DNA of 64,000 bases from Cupriavidus necator A5-1 (GTDB taxonomy: Bacteria; Pseudomonadota; Gammaproteobacteria; Burkholderiales; Burkholderiaceae), in NCBI RefSeq assembly GCF_000744095.1, contig NZ_JQLI01000001.1, positions 2,914,001 to 2,978,000 of the forward strand. The letters are read 5' to 3'. Under the pieces are notes generated by a model. It was given only the letters and a program-made list of their open reading frames with translations, was not told the origin of the DNA and ran no database searches. The position numbers were made by a program, and so were the translations under genes. Position 1 is the stretch's first letter; each line of letters starts with the position of its first letter. Shown in pieces: positions 52,766-62,344 of this stretch.

Positions 52766-55108
52766 TCAGGCCTGGAGCTGGTCCCGGATCGGCAGCGTGC
52801 GGATGCGCTTGCCGGTGGCGGCAAAGATTGCGTTGCACAGCGCTGGCGCAATCGTCGGCGTCGCCGGCTCGCCGACCCCGCCGAGCGGCACGTCGAAGCG
52901 GCTCGGCAGCAGGTGCACATGGATCTCCCGCGGTGCCGCCGGCGCGCGCAACACCTCGTACTGGTGGAAATTGTCCTGCTGGGGACGCCCGTTCCTGAAG
53001 GTGATTTCGCCGCTGGTGGCAAGGCTGAGCCCCATGATGCAAGCGCCTTCGACCTGCGAGCGGATGCGATCCGGGTTCACGTGGGGACCGCAATCGACCG
53101 CAACGTCGATGCGCGGTACGGTGATGCTGCCGTCCTGGCCGACCACCACTTCCACCACCGCGGCCACGTAGGTCACGAAGCTGTAGCAGACCGCCAGGCC
53201 CAGGCCGCGGCCCGACGGCAGCTTGCGGCCCCAGCCCGCTGCGCCGGTTGCCACTTCGATGGTCTTGCGCAGCCTGCCCGTATCCAGCGGATACTGCTGC
53301 GGCGACTCACCGTAGTTCCAGGTGTCGCCCATCTGGCCAGGGTCCATGCGGCGATCCCGGCCCAGCAGCGCCAGCAGGTAGTCGCGATGATCCTGGCCCG
53401 CCGCCGCCGCCAGTTCCGCGGCGAATGACTGCACGGCGAAAGCGTGCGGAATATTGGACACGGAGCGGAACCAGCCGATGCGGGTACGCGCCGCCACCTC
53501 GGGGTTCTCCACCCGCAGGTTAGGGATGTCGAAGGGCACATTGATCGCGGACATGCCCAGCTCCACCGCCGATTCCGACTTGGCGCCGGCCGTGAAGGTA
53601 GAGCTGATAGACGACGCCGCGGTCCGGTGCAGCCAGGCGAGCGCCTTGCCGTCCGGCCCCAGCATGGCCTCCAGATGCTCCACCGAGACGGTGTGGAAGT
53701 AGTCGTGGTGGAGATCGTCGTCGCGTGTCCAGGTCACCTTGACCGGCTTGCCGCCCGTTGCCTTGGACAACAGCGCGGCCTCCGCGACAAAATCGGGCTT
53801 GGATTTGCGGCCGAAGCCGCCTCCCAGCAGCGTCACGTGGACGGTCACGTTCTCAGGCTTGAGACCCAGGGCCTTGGCCACGGTCTCGCGCGTGGCCTGC
53901 GGCGCCTGCACCGGTGCCCACACCTCGCAGGACCCGTTGCCCACCTTTGCCGTGGCGACCGGCGGTTCCATCGAGGCATGCGCGATATGCGGCAGGTAGT
54001 ATTGCGCGGTGATCCGCTTGCCGCTGCCGGCCAGCGCCGCCATCGCGTCGCCCTGGTTTCTCACCACCCTGCCCGGCCGGTTGGCCGCCGCTTCCATGCT
54101 GGCCTTGAAAGCAGCCGAATCGTAGCCGGCGTTGGGGCCGTCCTCCCACTGGATCTTCAGCGCTTCGCGGCCCTTGATGGCGGCCCAGGTATTGGTGGCA
54201 AGCACCGCCACCCCACCCAGCGGATTGAACAGGGCCGGCGCCGGGCTGCCGGCAAGTGCCACGACCTTGACTACGCCTGGCACCTTTTCGGCCTGCGCCG
54301 CGTCAAAGCTGGCCACCTTGCCGCCAAAGACCGGAGGACGGGCGATGACGGCGTACAGCATGCCGTCCATGCGCACGTCGATGCCGTACTGCGCGCGGCC
54401 GGTGGCGATATTGCGGCCATCGATATTGCGCGTGCTGTCCTTGCCGATATAGCGGAACGCGGCGGGATCCTTGAGCTTTAGACTCGCGGCCGGGGGCACG
54501 GGCAGGCGGGCCGCGTCGCGCGCCACCGCGCCGTAGCCCAGCTTCCTGCCGCTCACGGCATGCCCCACCTCATGGTTGCGCGCCTGCACTTCGCTCACCG
54601 GCACGCCCCAGCGTGCGGCGGCGGCGGCTTCCAGCATCTGCCGCGCACTGGCGCCAACGCGCCGCATCGGCTCGAAGAAATGCCGGATGCTGCGTGAGCC
54701 GTCGGTATTCTGGTTGCCATAGCGCGCTTCGTTGCCCACGGCCTGCACCACCGCCACGCGGGCCCAGTCGGCTTCCAGCTCGTCGGCCACCACCATCGGC
54801 AGGCTGGTGCGCACCCCCTGCCCCATCTCGGATCGATGGCACACGACCGTGACGCGGCCATCCTCGCCGATCTGCAAGAAGACCAGTGGATCGTCCACCG
54901 CGCCACCCGGCATCCCGTCGCGGCCGTACTTCCTCGCCTCCTGCGCCAGCACGACGCCGTCCAGGCCGACCGTCAGTGCCAGTCCTGTCATCGCGCCCAT
55001 GCCCTTGAGCCATCGGCGCCGACCTGCCGACGCGGGCGCGCCGGTGGTGGCGTCCTGCGCCGTTGCCAGGTCAGTACCGCTCATCCCGCTCATAAATGCC
55101 TGTTTCAT
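52766..55108 (-). CDS. Molybdenum hydroxylase large subunit (IorB-like)
   Basis: A protein of 780 residues with a Tat-type signal ([16 protein letters not shown]) and the molybdopterin-binding xanthine-dehydrogenase fold: [52 protein letters not shown] and a C-terminal AICN-like region ([20 protein letters not shown]). The fold matches isoquinoline 1-oxidoreductase beta subunits and related periplasmic aldehyde or N-heterocycle hydroxylases. Its start overlaps the stop of the Fe-S subunit gene (ATGA). No cytochrome c electron acceptor gene is adjacent. The substrate is unknown. Confidence 0.9.
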   Translation of the reverse strand: MKQAFMSGMSGTDLATAQDATTGAPASAGRRRWLKGMGAMTGLALTVGLDGVVLAQEARKYGRDGMPGGAVDDPLVFLQIGEDGRVTVVCHRSEMGQGVRTSLPMVVADELEADWARVAVVQAVGNEARYGNQNTDGSRSIRHFFEPMRRVGASARQMLEAAAAARWGVPVSEVQARNHEVGHAVSGRKLGYGAVARDAARLPVPPAASLKLKDPAAFRYIGKDSTRNIDGRNIATGRAQYGIDVRMDGMLYAVIARPPVFGGKVASFDAAQAEKVPGVVKVVALAGSPAPALFNPLGGVAVLATNTWAAIKGREALKIQWEDGPNAGYDSAAFKASMEAAANRPGRVVRNQGDAMAALAGSGKRITAQYYLPHIAHASMEPPVATAKVGNGSCEVWAPVQAPQATRETVAKALGLKPENVTVHVTLLGGGFGRKSKPDFVAEAALLSKATGGKPVKVTWTRDDDLHHDYFHTVSVEHLEAMLGPDGKALAWLHRTAASSISSTFTAGAKSESAVELGMSAINVPFDIPNLRVENPEVAARTRIGWFRSVSNIPHAFAVQSFAAELAAAAGQDHRDYLLALLGRDRRMDPGQMGDTWNYGESPQQYPLDTGRLRKTIEVATGAAGWGRKLPSGRGLGLAVCYSFVTYVAAVVEVVVGQDGSITVPRIDVAVDCGPHVNPDRIRSQVEGACIMGLSLATSGEITFRNGRPQQDNFHQYEVLRAPAAPREIHVHLLPSRFDVPLGGVGEPATPTIAPALCNAIFAATGKRIRTLPIRDQLQA

Positions 55109-55584
55109 TTAGCACCCCCCTTGCCTGCCACGTTCGACTTCGCCACATGCCGGATGGCGGCGCGGATGCGCGTATAGGTGCCGCAGCGGCAGATGTTGCC
55201 GCTCATGGCGCCGTCGATATCGGCTTCGCTGGGATGCGGATTCGCCTTCAGCAGCGCCGCAGCGGACATCAGCTGGCCGGCTTGGCAGTAGCCGCACTGG
55301 GCCACGCCGAACTGTTCCCACGCCGCTTGCAGCGCCTGCCCGACCTTGTCGGCCGCCAGGCCCTCGATGGTCGTGAGCTTCTTGCCTGCTGCCGCGGAAA
55401 TGGGCGTGACACAGGAGCGGATTGGCTGCCCGTCCAGGTGCATGGTGCAGGCACCGCAAAGCGCCATGCCGCAACCGAACTTGGTGCCGGTCATTCCGAG
55501 GTGGTCGCGCACCGCCCACAGCAGTGGCGCATCGTCGGGCAAATCGAACTTCTGGGGCTTACCGTTTATGGTGATTGTTCTCAT
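55105..55584 (-). CDS. Two-[2Fe-2S] small subunit (IorA-like)
   Basis: A protein of 159 residues with two [2Fe-2S] clusters: ferredoxin-like cysteines in [18 protein letters not shown] and the CO dehydrogenase-like pair in [13 protein letters not shown] and [16 protein letters not shown]. It transfers electrons from the molybdenum centre of the overlapping large subunit. The ATG at 55584 is preceded by AAGAAG; the open frame to 55794 belongs to the intergenic region. It is divergent from the LysR gene at 55814, its probable regulator. Confidence 0.9.
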   Translation of the reverse strand: MRTITINGKPQKFDLPDDAPLLWAVRDHLGMTGTKFGCGMALCGACTMHLDGQPIRSCVTPISAAAGKKLTTIEGLAADKVGQALQAAWEQFGVAQCGYCQAGQLMSAAALLKANPHPSEADIDGAMSGNICRCGTYTRIRAAIRHVAKSNVAGKGGAK

Positions 55585-55738
55585 GTCTTCTTGTGGGGCG
55601 TGCCAGTTGGAACGGACGGCCTTGACAAGGCCGCACGCGGCGAATGCAACCGAGATTCTGGTGCGCGCGCGGCGTACCCGGAATGAAAGTCTTGGGAATT
55701 CATAGTTCCAGGCGTCGGAATTCTTCTTTATGCCGAAG

Positions 55739-55789
55739 CGCGTACAATCTAGCTCATATATCGTTGAGCTGAATTCAATGAGCCATTGA
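55739..55789 (+). repeat. LysR leader/promoter segment (intact-locus copy)
   Basis: About 50 bases nearly identical to 12634-12684, here 25 bases upstream of the intact LysR start and between it and the IorA gene. The segment includes CGTACAATCTAGCTC and the palindrome TGAATTCA. It probably contains the LysR binding or promoter region. Confidence 0.7.
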
Positions 55790-55813
55790 GGCAAGCCGCG
55801 CTACCTGTCTGCC

Positions 55814-56716
55814 ATGCCCGCCTTCACCCGCACCGAGCTTGCCGATCTCAATGTGTTCGTCACCATCTGCCGCCGCCGCAGCTTCCGGCAAGCGGCCGTC
55901 GAGCTGGGGGTGTCGACCTCGGCGCTAAGCCACGCCATGCGCAATCTCGAAGCGCGGCTGGGTGTGAAGCTGCTCAATCGCACCAGTCGCTCGGTGGTGC
56001 CGACCGCGGCCGGCAGCGCACTGGCGGAACAGCTCGACAAGGGCTTTGAGACCATCGGCACGGCCATCGATCAGCTCGATCGCTACCGCACTTCGCCGGT
56101 CGGCCGCCTGCGTATCAACGTGCCGCGCGACGCGTCCCGCCTACTGATCGGCCCAATCCTGCCGGCATTCATCGAGGCGTACCCGGAGATCCAGATCGAC
56201 ATCACCGTCGACGATCGCCTGATCGACATCGTTGCCGACGGCTACGACGCCGGCATCCGCTACGGCGACACGGTCGCAGGCGACATGATCGCCGTGCCGC
56301 TGACGCCACCGTTGCGCTGGGTGATCGTGGGGTCTCCCGCATACCTGGTGCGGTGTGGGCGGCCGACGAAGCCGGACGACCTGATGCGCCACAAGTGCAT
56401 CCGCATACGCATCGGCGACAACTCGCTGTATCGGTGGGAGCTGGGCAACGGAAGCCGCGCACTCGAACTCGACGTACCTGGCCCGGTAAGCGCCAACGAG
56501 ACGGACACTGCCGTCGATGCCGCGCTGAACGGCGTCGGGCTCGCGTACTGCCTCGAACGGCGCGTGGCCGACGACATCGCCGCGGGCCGCCTTGAAGTGG
56601 TCCTGCCGAAATGGGCGGTCGCCGGTCCGCCAATGGTGATGTATTACCCCAGCCGCCGGCAGACGCTGCCCGGCCTGCGGCAACTGATCGACATGATCCG
56701 CTCGTCCAACATCTGA
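55814..56716 (+). CDS. LysR-family transcriptional regulator
   Basis: A protein of 300 residues: winged helix (ADLNVFVTICRRRSFRQAAV, then VSTSALSHAMRNLEARLG) and effector domain (about 90-295) ending in MVMYYPSRRQTLPGLRQLID. The family type (CrgA/YafC-like) often controls adjacent reductases. It diverges from the IorAB genes, which may be its targets. A truncated copy of its C terminus and leader lies at 12634-13026. Confidence 0.92.
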   Translation: MPAFTRTELADLNVFVTICRRRSFRQAAVELGVSTSALSHAMRNLEARLGVKLLNRTSRSVVPTAAGSALAEQLDKGFETIGTAIDQLDRYRTSPVGRLRINVPRDASRLLIGPILPAFIEAYPEIQIDITVDDRLIDIVADGYDAGIRYGDTVAGDMIAVPLTPPLRWVIVGSPAYLVRCGRPTKPDDLMRHKCIRIRIGDNSLYRWELGNGSRALELDVPGPVSANETDTAVDAALNGVGLAYCLERRVADDIAAGRLEVVLPKWAVAGPPMVMYYPSRRQTLPGLRQLIDMIRSSNI

Positions 56717-56767
56717 CTGGACTGGCGACGGGCGCAAACGAGCGCCATGACACGCTGGATTTTCCTC

Positions 56768-56803
56768 CTTGACGAATCGTCTAGTTCTGGATAATCTATC
56801 CAC
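56768..56803. promoter_or_regulatory. Operator-promoter site C (YheO copy 2)
   Basis: Inverted repeat: left arm CTTGACGAATCGTC (56768-56781), 8-base spacer TAGTTCTG (the complement of CAGAACTA), right arm GATAATCTATCCAC (56790-56803), ending one base before the ATG. Plus strand: TTGACG (56769-56774), 17 bases, TAATCT (56792-56797), predicting a transcript that starts at the ATG. Confidence 0.65.
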
Positions 56804-57433
56804 ATGACGAATCGAACCAAGGAGCAGCAAGCGCTGCTCGATCAACTCAAGCAAGTGGCGCAGGGCCTCGGCGAGACCCTGGCGCCGTTTTGCGAGGTCG
56901 TTGTCCATGACCTCCTCGATCCCGGGCACGCCATCCTGGCGATCCATAACAATCTTTCGGGTCGCCAGCCTGGCGAGCCCGCTACGGAACTCGGCCTGGC
57001 CCGCATCGCCGATCCGCAATACCAGCAAGTCATCGCCAACTATGCGAACCAGTTCGCCGATGGCCGCCAGGCCAAGAGCACGTCCATCGGCATCAAGGAT
57101 TCCAGCGGGAAATACATCGCGGCCCTGTGCCTGAATGTGGACCTGACCCTGTTCCGTGGCTTGCAGAGCATGCTGGGCCAGTTTGGCAATGTCGGCGCTG
57201 CCGCGGGCGTCAGCGAATCGCTCGATCCGCTCGGCGCCGATGCCATCCGGGAACGCATCGACCAGTATGCGGCGCGGCTTGCGACGACGCCCCGTTCGCT
57301 GAAGGCGACCGAGCGGCGCGCGCTGATACGCGAGCTCAAGGAATCGGGCTGCATGGAGGTGCGCCGGGCGATGGAGATCGTCGCAATGCACCTGGGCGTA
57401 TCGCGAGCAACGGTGTACAGCGATGCCAAGTGA
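56804..57433 (+). CDS. YheO-type PAS/HTH transcriptional regulator (copy 2)
   Basis: A protein of 209 residues, closely related to copy 1 at 43764: PAS domain with LAPFCEVVVHDLLDPGHAIL and KSTSIGIKDSSGKYIAALCL, and a C-terminal HTH with KESGCMEVRRAMEIVAMHLG and SRATVYSDAK. No Shine-Dalgarno sequence lies before the ATG, which directly abuts operator-promoter C. The downstream ornithine-cyclodeaminase-family gene starts 11 bases before its stop, indicating translational coupling and a shared job. Confidence 0.9.
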   Translation: MTNRTKEQQALLDQLKQVAQGLGETLAPFCEVVVHDLLDPGHAILAIHNNLSGRQPGEPATELGLARIADPQYQQVIANYANQFADGRQAKSTSIGIKDSSGKYIAALCLNVDLTLFRGLQSMLGQFGNVGAAAGVSESLDPLGADAIRERIDQYAARLATTPRSLKATERRALIRELKESGCMEVRRAMEIVAMHLGVSRATVYSDAK

Positions 57434-58394
57434 CGCCCGCCTGCTGCTGCTCGACAAGAACGAAGTGCAGGCCTTGCTACTGCCTGACGACGTCCTGGAA
57501 GCCGTGCGCGAGGCCTTCGTGCTGCATAGCGACGGTGAGGGCCGCGTATTCCCGGTAGTGCGGGAGCCCCTGGTAACCGGCGGCGTCTTCGGCATCAAGT
57601 CGGGGGACGTGCAGGCACAAGGCTTGCTGGGCTTCAAGGCCGCGGGATTCTGGCCGAACAACCGTCAGCTTGGCGGCGAGCCGCACCAGGCCACCATCAT
57701 GCTGATCGATCCCGCTACCGGGCGGCCCGTCTGCCTCCTGGACGGCAATGCGGTCACGACCATGCGCACAGGCGCCGCGGGTGGCCTGGGGCTGCGGCAG
57801 CTCGCACCGGCGGACAGTACCCGCTTGTGCCTGTTCGGCACCGGTGTGCAGGCGCGCGTGCAGCTCAGCTTCGCGCTGCGGTTGTTGCCAGCGCTTGTCC
57901 AGGTCCGCTATGTCACGGTGGACGGCAAGCGCGACGCTGCTTTTGAGGCGCAGTTCGCGCACCGTTGCGAGATCTCGCCGGCGCGCGACTGCAATACCGC
58001 CGTGTCGGAGAGCGACATCGTGATCACCGCAACGCCAGGCGGCGGCGCCTTGTTCGAACCGCAGTCGGTGCAACCGGGAACGCACCTGAATTGCGTCGGC
58101 GCAGACACCAAAGGCAAGCGCGAGCTGCCCCAGGGCTTGCTGGAGCGGGTGCGCCTGTTCGTCGACGACCAGGCACAAGCACGCCAGATCGGTGAAACCC
58201 AGTGGGCTCCCGATACGCCGTGTATCGAACTGGGCGATCTGCTGACAGGAAAGGCGCGCGTGGACCGGCAACCGACCGACATCACGGTATTCGACATGAC
58301 CGGCCTTGCCCTGCAGGACCTGACCGTCGCACGCCTGCTCCATCAGCGGGCTGGCGCGACCGGCGTGGGTTCCAGCATCCCGTGGTCGTGGTAA
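57423..58394 (+). CDS. Ornithine cyclodeaminase / mu-crystallin family protein
   Basis: A protein of 323 residues with the family Rossmann fold (LCLFGTGVQARVQLSFAL), the substrate loop VTTMRTGAAGGLGLRQLAP, and NCVGADTKGKRELPQGLLE with the catalytic Asp region. Members deaminate or reduce imino acids, and include iminosuccinate reductase and alanine dehydrogenase. It overlaps the YheO-type regulator gene by 11 bases and is followed by a Bug receptor, an M81 peptidase and a DSD1-type enzyme. An imine-reducing role beside a hydroxy-amino-acid enzyme is plausible (inference). Confidence 0.88.
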   Translation: MPSDARLLLLDKNEVQALLLPDDVLEAVREAFVLHSDGEGRVFPVVREPLVTGGVFGIKSGDVQAQGLLGFKAAGFWPNNRQLGGEPHQATIMLIDPATGRPVCLLDGNAVTTMRTGAAGGLGLRQLAPADSTRLCLFGTGVQARVQLSFALRLLPALVQVRYVTVDGKRDAAFEAQFAHRCEISPARDCNTAVSESDIVITATPGGGALFEPQSVQPGTHLNCVGADTKGKRELPQGLLERVRLFVDDQAQARQIGETQWAPDTPCIELGDLLTGKARVDRQPTDITVFDMTGLALQDLTVARLLHQRAGATGVGSSIPWSW

Positions 58395-58552
58395 CGCTTT
58401 AATCGATGTTCGCACTATGTAGGAGCCGCTTACTTTTCACGATGTCACCGCAGCCGCTGCGCGGCTTCGGCGCCTTGCCCGCGGCACGCCAGTGATGCGC
58501 TTCCGGACGGTCAAGGACCTCCATTCCTTCCTTTTTGTCCGGAGTTGGTTTC

Positions 58553-59536
58553 ATGCGCCCCACCACTGCCTTCACGGCTCTCGCACTGATTGCCGCCTGT
58601 AGTTTCACCTCCTCTGCCCGCGCCGCGGACAACGCCTGGCCGCAAAAGCCGGTGACCGTCATCGTTGCCTCCGCTGCCGGCGGATCGGCCGACGTATTGA
58701 CCCGAATCGTGCTGACGCACCTCGCCAGGGAAACCCACGCCAACTTTGTCGTCGACAATCGCCCAGGTGCCGCCGGCAATATCGGCATGGCACAGGTCAA
58801 GCGCGCTGCGCCGGACGGGTACACGATGGGCTACGGCAACATCAACACGCTGGCTATCAACCCTGCGCTGTTCAACAGGCTTCCCTATGATGTGCGACAA
58901 GACTTCGTGCCCGTGGGCCGCATGTTCTCCATCTACAACCTGCTGGTCGTCCGAGCCGATTCCCCGGTCAAGAACGTCGGCGAGTTGATTGCGCTCGCCA
59001 GGAAATCACCGGGCAAGCTTTCGTACGCGGCTGCGGGCACCGGCAGCAGCGGCCATATGGGCGGCGAATTGCTCAAGAAGATGGCTGGCATCGACGTGCT
59101 GTTCATTCCGTACAACGGCGACCCGGCGTCGCTGACCGACCTCGCCGGCGGCCGGCTCGACTACACCATTACCAATGCATCGGTGGCATGGCCACTGGTC
59201 AAGAGCGGCAAGCTGCGCGCGCTGGCGATCACCAGCCGCGAACGCGTTGCGCTGTATCCCAACGTGCCGACGCTGAATGAGTCCGGCCTGAAGGGCTATG
59301 AAAACGTCTCGTGGGGAGGCCTGGTGTTTCCCAAGGGCACGCCGCAGCCGATCGTCGATAAGGTTGGCACCGCGCTGGAAAAGGTGCTGAAGTCCGACAG
59401 CTTGCGCCAGGACCTGTCCAATGCCAACGCCGTCGCGGCCACGGGCAGCCGCGAAGACTTCATCCGCTTTATCGCCAGCGAGCAGAAGAAGTGGGCCGAG
59501 CTCGTCGAAACCGCGAAGATCCCCAAGCAGAACTGA
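58553..59536 (+). CDS. Bug-type periplasmic solute receptor
   Basis: A protein of 327 residues: signal peptide ending near ARAADN, then WPQKPVTVIVASAAGGSAD, VDNRPGAAG and FIPYNGDPASLTDLAGGRLD. GGAG precedes the ATG at 58553. It lies between the cyclodeaminase-family gene and the M81 peptidase (15 bases before it) and probably binds the substrate of this operon. Confidence 0.9.
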   Translation: MRPTTAFTALALIAACSFTSSARAADNAWPQKPVTVIVASAAGGSADVLTRIVLTHLARETHANFVVDNRPGAAGNIGMAQVKRAAPDGYTMGYGNINTLAINPALFNRLPYDVRQDFVPVGRMFSIYNLLVVRADSPVKNVGELIALARKSPGKLSYAAAGTGSSGHMGGELLKKMAGIDVLFIPYNGDPASLTDLAGGRLDYTITNASVAWPLVKSGKLRALAITSRERVALYPNVPTLNESGLKGYENVSWGGLVFPKGTPQPIVDKVGTALEKVLKSDSLRQDLSNANAVAATGSREDFIRFIASEQKKWAELVETAKIPKQN

Positions 59537-59550
59537 GCATTCCGTCGACC

Positions 59551-61089
59551 ATGTCCAATCCCCGCATTGCGATTCTCGGCTTTGCCATCGAATCGAACCG
59601 TTTTGCTCCAGTGTCCACGCGCGCCGACTTCGTGGGCCGGGCTTACCTTGCCGGCAGTGCGCTGCTGGCCGATGCCCGCGCTGCCGCGCCCGCGATGACG
59701 CCGGAGATCCCGGCCTTTGTCCGCCGCATGGATGCCAGCGGCCCGTGGACGCCGGTGCCGATTCTCTTGGCCAATGCAGAATCGGGCGGCCCCGTCGATC
59801 ACGCCTTCTTCCTTGAGACGCTCGCTGTCTTCGAACGGGAACTGCGCGCCGCCTTGCCACTGGATGCCGTCTACATCTGCGAGCACGGTGCCGCCATCAC
59901 CACCGAAGAGGATGATCCCGATGGCCTGGTCTTCGAGCTGGTGAGGTCCATCGTGGGACCGTCGGTGCCGGTCGTCGCCACAGTCGACCTGCATGCCAAT
60001 GTGTCCGATCGCATGGTCGACGCGGTCGACACGCTTGTTTCCTATCGCCGCAATCCGCATACCGACATGGCGGAACGCGGCACGGAGGCGGCTGAGATAC
60101 TCATGGAACTGATGCACGGCGCGCGCTTCTGCGTCGCGCATGTGCGCATGCCGGTTTGTGCGCCGCCGACCCAGTTGCTGACCGCGCCCGGCACCGGGCC
60201 TTACGCCGACATGATCCAGCATGCGGAAGCGCTGGACGACCCGCGCATCGTCAATATCTCGGTGGTCGGCGGCTTTGCCTTCGGCGATACGCCCAAGAAC
60301 GGCTTGACGGTGATTGTCTCGACCCGCGGCGATGCCGGGTTCGCCCGGGAGACCGCCCAGGCGCTGGTGACGCCGGCCTGGCTTGGGCGCGCAGCCTTCA
60401 CGCCCGAGTTGACGTCGCTTGACGAGGCGATCGCGCTGGCCAAGGCCGCCGGCGAGGACCACGCGCTGCCGCCCGTATTGCTGGCCGATGTGGCAGACAA
60501 CCCCGGCGGCGGCGGACGCGGCAATACCCCTTTTCTGCTGAGGGCGCTATTGCGCGCAGGCGTGCGCGATGCCGTGCTGGGTGTGGTCACGGATCCCGAA
60601 CTCAGCGCACAGGCCCATGCCCTCGGCGTGGGCACTGAATTCACCGCCCACTTCAATCGCGGCGAAAGCACCGCCTATTCCGAAGCCTTCAGCGCGCCCG
60701 CCACGGTACTTCGGCTGCATTCGGGGCAAGGCGTTGGACGCCGGGGGCAACTGGCCGGATGCAGCTTTAACCTGGGCCCGTCGGCCCTGCTGCGAGTGGG
60801 AGGCGTGCAGGTCGTGGTGATCACCAACCGCCATCAATGCCACGAGCCCATGTTCTTTGAGATGTTCGGCATCGATATCGCAGCGGCACGCACGGTGGTG
60901 GTGAAATCGCGCGGCCATTTCCGCGCTGCCTTCGACGAGTTCTTCGCCCCCGAACAGATCTTCAGCGTCGACGCCCCGGGCCTGACCTCGCCCGTCTTGT
61001 CGCGCTTCGACTTCCGGCGGCTGCCCCGCCCAGTCGTCCCGCTGGACGCCATGACAGAGTGGACGCCGCACATCCGCCTGCTGAGCTGA
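59551..61089 (+). CDS. M81-family metallopeptidase (MlrC-like)
   Basis: A protein of 512 residues: N-terminal ILGFAIESNRFAPVSTRADF, then metal-site candidates in YICEHGAAI, VATVDLHANVSDRMV and VSYRRNPHTDMAERG, VADNPGGGGRGNTPFLLRAL, and a C-terminal MlrC_C domain (VGRRGQLAGCSFNLGPSALL through RGHFRAAFDEFF). MlrC of Sphingomonas cleaves the microcystin tetrapeptide; most relatives in beta-proteobacteria are uncharacterised. The ATG at 59551 follows the Bug gene by 14 bases and the DSD1-type gene follows after 32 bases, so it is in one operon with both. Its C-terminal quarter is duplicated almost identically at 13027-13391. Confidence 0.88.
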   Translation: MSNPRIAILGFAIESNRFAPVSTRADFVGRAYLAGSALLADARAAAPAMTPEIPAFVRRMDASGPWTPVPILLANAESGGPVDHAFFLETLAVFERELRAALPLDAVYICEHGAAITTEEDDPDGLVFELVRSIVGPSVPVVATVDLHANVSDRMVDAVDTLVSYRRNPHTDMAERGTEAAEILMELMHGARFCVAHVRMPVCAPPTQLLTAPGTGPYADMIQHAEALDDPRIVNISVVGGFAFGDTPKNGLTVIVSTRGDAGFARETAQALVTPAWLGRAAFTPELTSLDEAIALAKAAGEDHALPPVLLADVADNPGGGGRGNTPFLLRALLRAGVRDAVLGVVTDPELSAQAHALGVGTEFTAHFNRGESTAYSEAFSAPATVLRLHSGQGVGRRGQLAGCSFNLGPSALLRVGGVQVVVITNRHQCHEPMFFEMFGIDIAAARTVVVKSRGHFRAAFDEFFAPEQIFSVDAPGLTSPVLSRFDFRRLPRPVVPLDAMTEWTPHIRLLS

Positions 61090-61121
61090 CCGCTCCCCAA
61101 CCATTGCCCCTTCGGTTCGCC

Positions 61122-62258
61122 ATGCACTCTACCCTCGACACCCTCGATACACCCGCAGCCGTCATCGACGTGACGCGCATGCAGCACAACATCGATCGGA
61201 TGCAGCAGCGCATGAATGCGCTCGGCGTGCGCTTCCGCCCCCACGTCAAGACATCCAAGTGCACGCCGGTCGTGCGTGCCCAGCTCGCCGCCGGCGCAAA
61301 TGGCATCACGGTGTCCACGCTTAAGGAAGCCGAATATTTTTTTGCCGAGGGCGTCACGGACATCCTCTATGCCGTTGGCATGGCCGCGCACCGGCTTCCC
61401 CAGGCGCTGGCTTTGCGCCGGCGAGGCTGCGACCTGAAGCTCCTCACCGACAGCGTGGACAGTGCTGACGCGATTGCAGAATTCGGCCGAGCGAACGGAG
61501 AAGTCTTCGAGGTCCTGATCGAGATCGACACGGACGGCCACCGCTCCGGCATCCAGCCCGAGGACCCCGCGCTGCTGGACGTCGGCCACGCCCTGCATGA
61601 TCGGGGCATGCGCCTGGGTGGCGTGTTGACCCACGCTGGCTCGAGCTATGAGCTTGACACCCCTGAGGCCCTGAGCGCCATGGCCGAGCAAGAACGTGCC
61701 GGCTGCGTACATGCGGCCGAGCGTCTGCGGGCGGCGCACCTGCCTTGCCCGGTGGTTAGCGTCGGCTCGACCCCGACGGCGCTTTCCGCCGCGCGGCTCG
61801 ATGGCGTCACCGAGGTGCGGGCCGGCGTCTATGTTCTGTTTGACCTGGTGATGAGCAACGTGGGCGTCTGTACCACCGATGACATCGCGCTCAGCGTACT
61901 GACGACGGTGATCGGCCACCAGACCGACAAGGGCTGGGCCATTGTCGACGCCGGGTGGATGGCGATGAGCCGCGATCGCGGCACCCAGAAGCAGAAGCGG
62001 GACTTTGCCTATGGGCAGGTCTGCACGATCGACGGCACGGTGTTGCCGGGCTATGTGCTGAGCGGCGCCAACCAGGAGCACGGCATCGTGTCGCGCGAAG
62101 GCGTGCCCGATGCTGACATCGCCGGGCGCTTTCCGGTTGGCACGCGGCTGCGCATCCTTCCCAACCATGCGTGCGCGACCGGCGCGCAGTTCCCCGAATA
62201 CCGGGCGCTCGCCGCAGGCGGTGAACTGGCGCTATGGGAGCGCTTCCATGGCTGGTGA
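61122..62258 (+). CDS. DSD1/D-threonine-aldolase-type PLP enzyme
   Basis: A protein of 378 residues: TPAAVIDVTRMQHNIDRMQ, PLP lysine in FRPHVKTSKCTPVV, IEIDTDGHRSGIQPED, and the zinc-site pattern with ILPNHACATGAQFPEY at the C terminus (His and Cys). This C-terminal pair is typical of D-serine/D-hydroxyaspartate dehydratases and aldolases that need a divalent metal. The ATG at 61122 follows the M81 gene directly. An internally deleted relic of this gene lies at 13420-13527. Confidence 0.88.
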   Translation: MHSTLDTLDTPAAVIDVTRMQHNIDRMQQRMNALGVRFRPHVKTSKCTPVVRAQLAAGANGITVSTLKEAEYFFAEGVTDILYAVGMAAHRLPQALALRRRGCDLKLLTDSVDSADAIAEFGRANGEVFEVLIEIDTDGHRSGIQPEDPALLDVGHALHDRGMRLGGVLTHAGSSYELDTPEALSAMAEQERAGCVHAAERLRAAHLPCPVVSVGSTPTALSAARLDGVTEVRAGVYVLFDLVMSNVGVCTTDDIALSVLTTVIGHQTDKGWAIVDAGWMAMSRDRGTQKQKRDFAYGQVCTIDGTVLPGYVLSGANQEHGIVSREGVPDADIAGRFPVGTRLRILPNHACATGAQFPEYRALAAGGELALWERFHGW

Positions 62259-62344
62259 CACGGGCGCGGCAAGGATCGTACGCGGAAGTCTTCTACAATG
62301 GCGGCCATGTGTCCGCAGCGCCGGACGCGCGACGGAAACCATCC

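Noticed and set aside
56768..62258. A complete beta-hydroxyaspartate cycle
   Set aside because: Only aldolase-like and cyclodeaminase-family members are present. No aspartate-glyoxylate aminotransferase or hydroxyaspartate dehydratase of the threonine-dehydratase type is encoded here.
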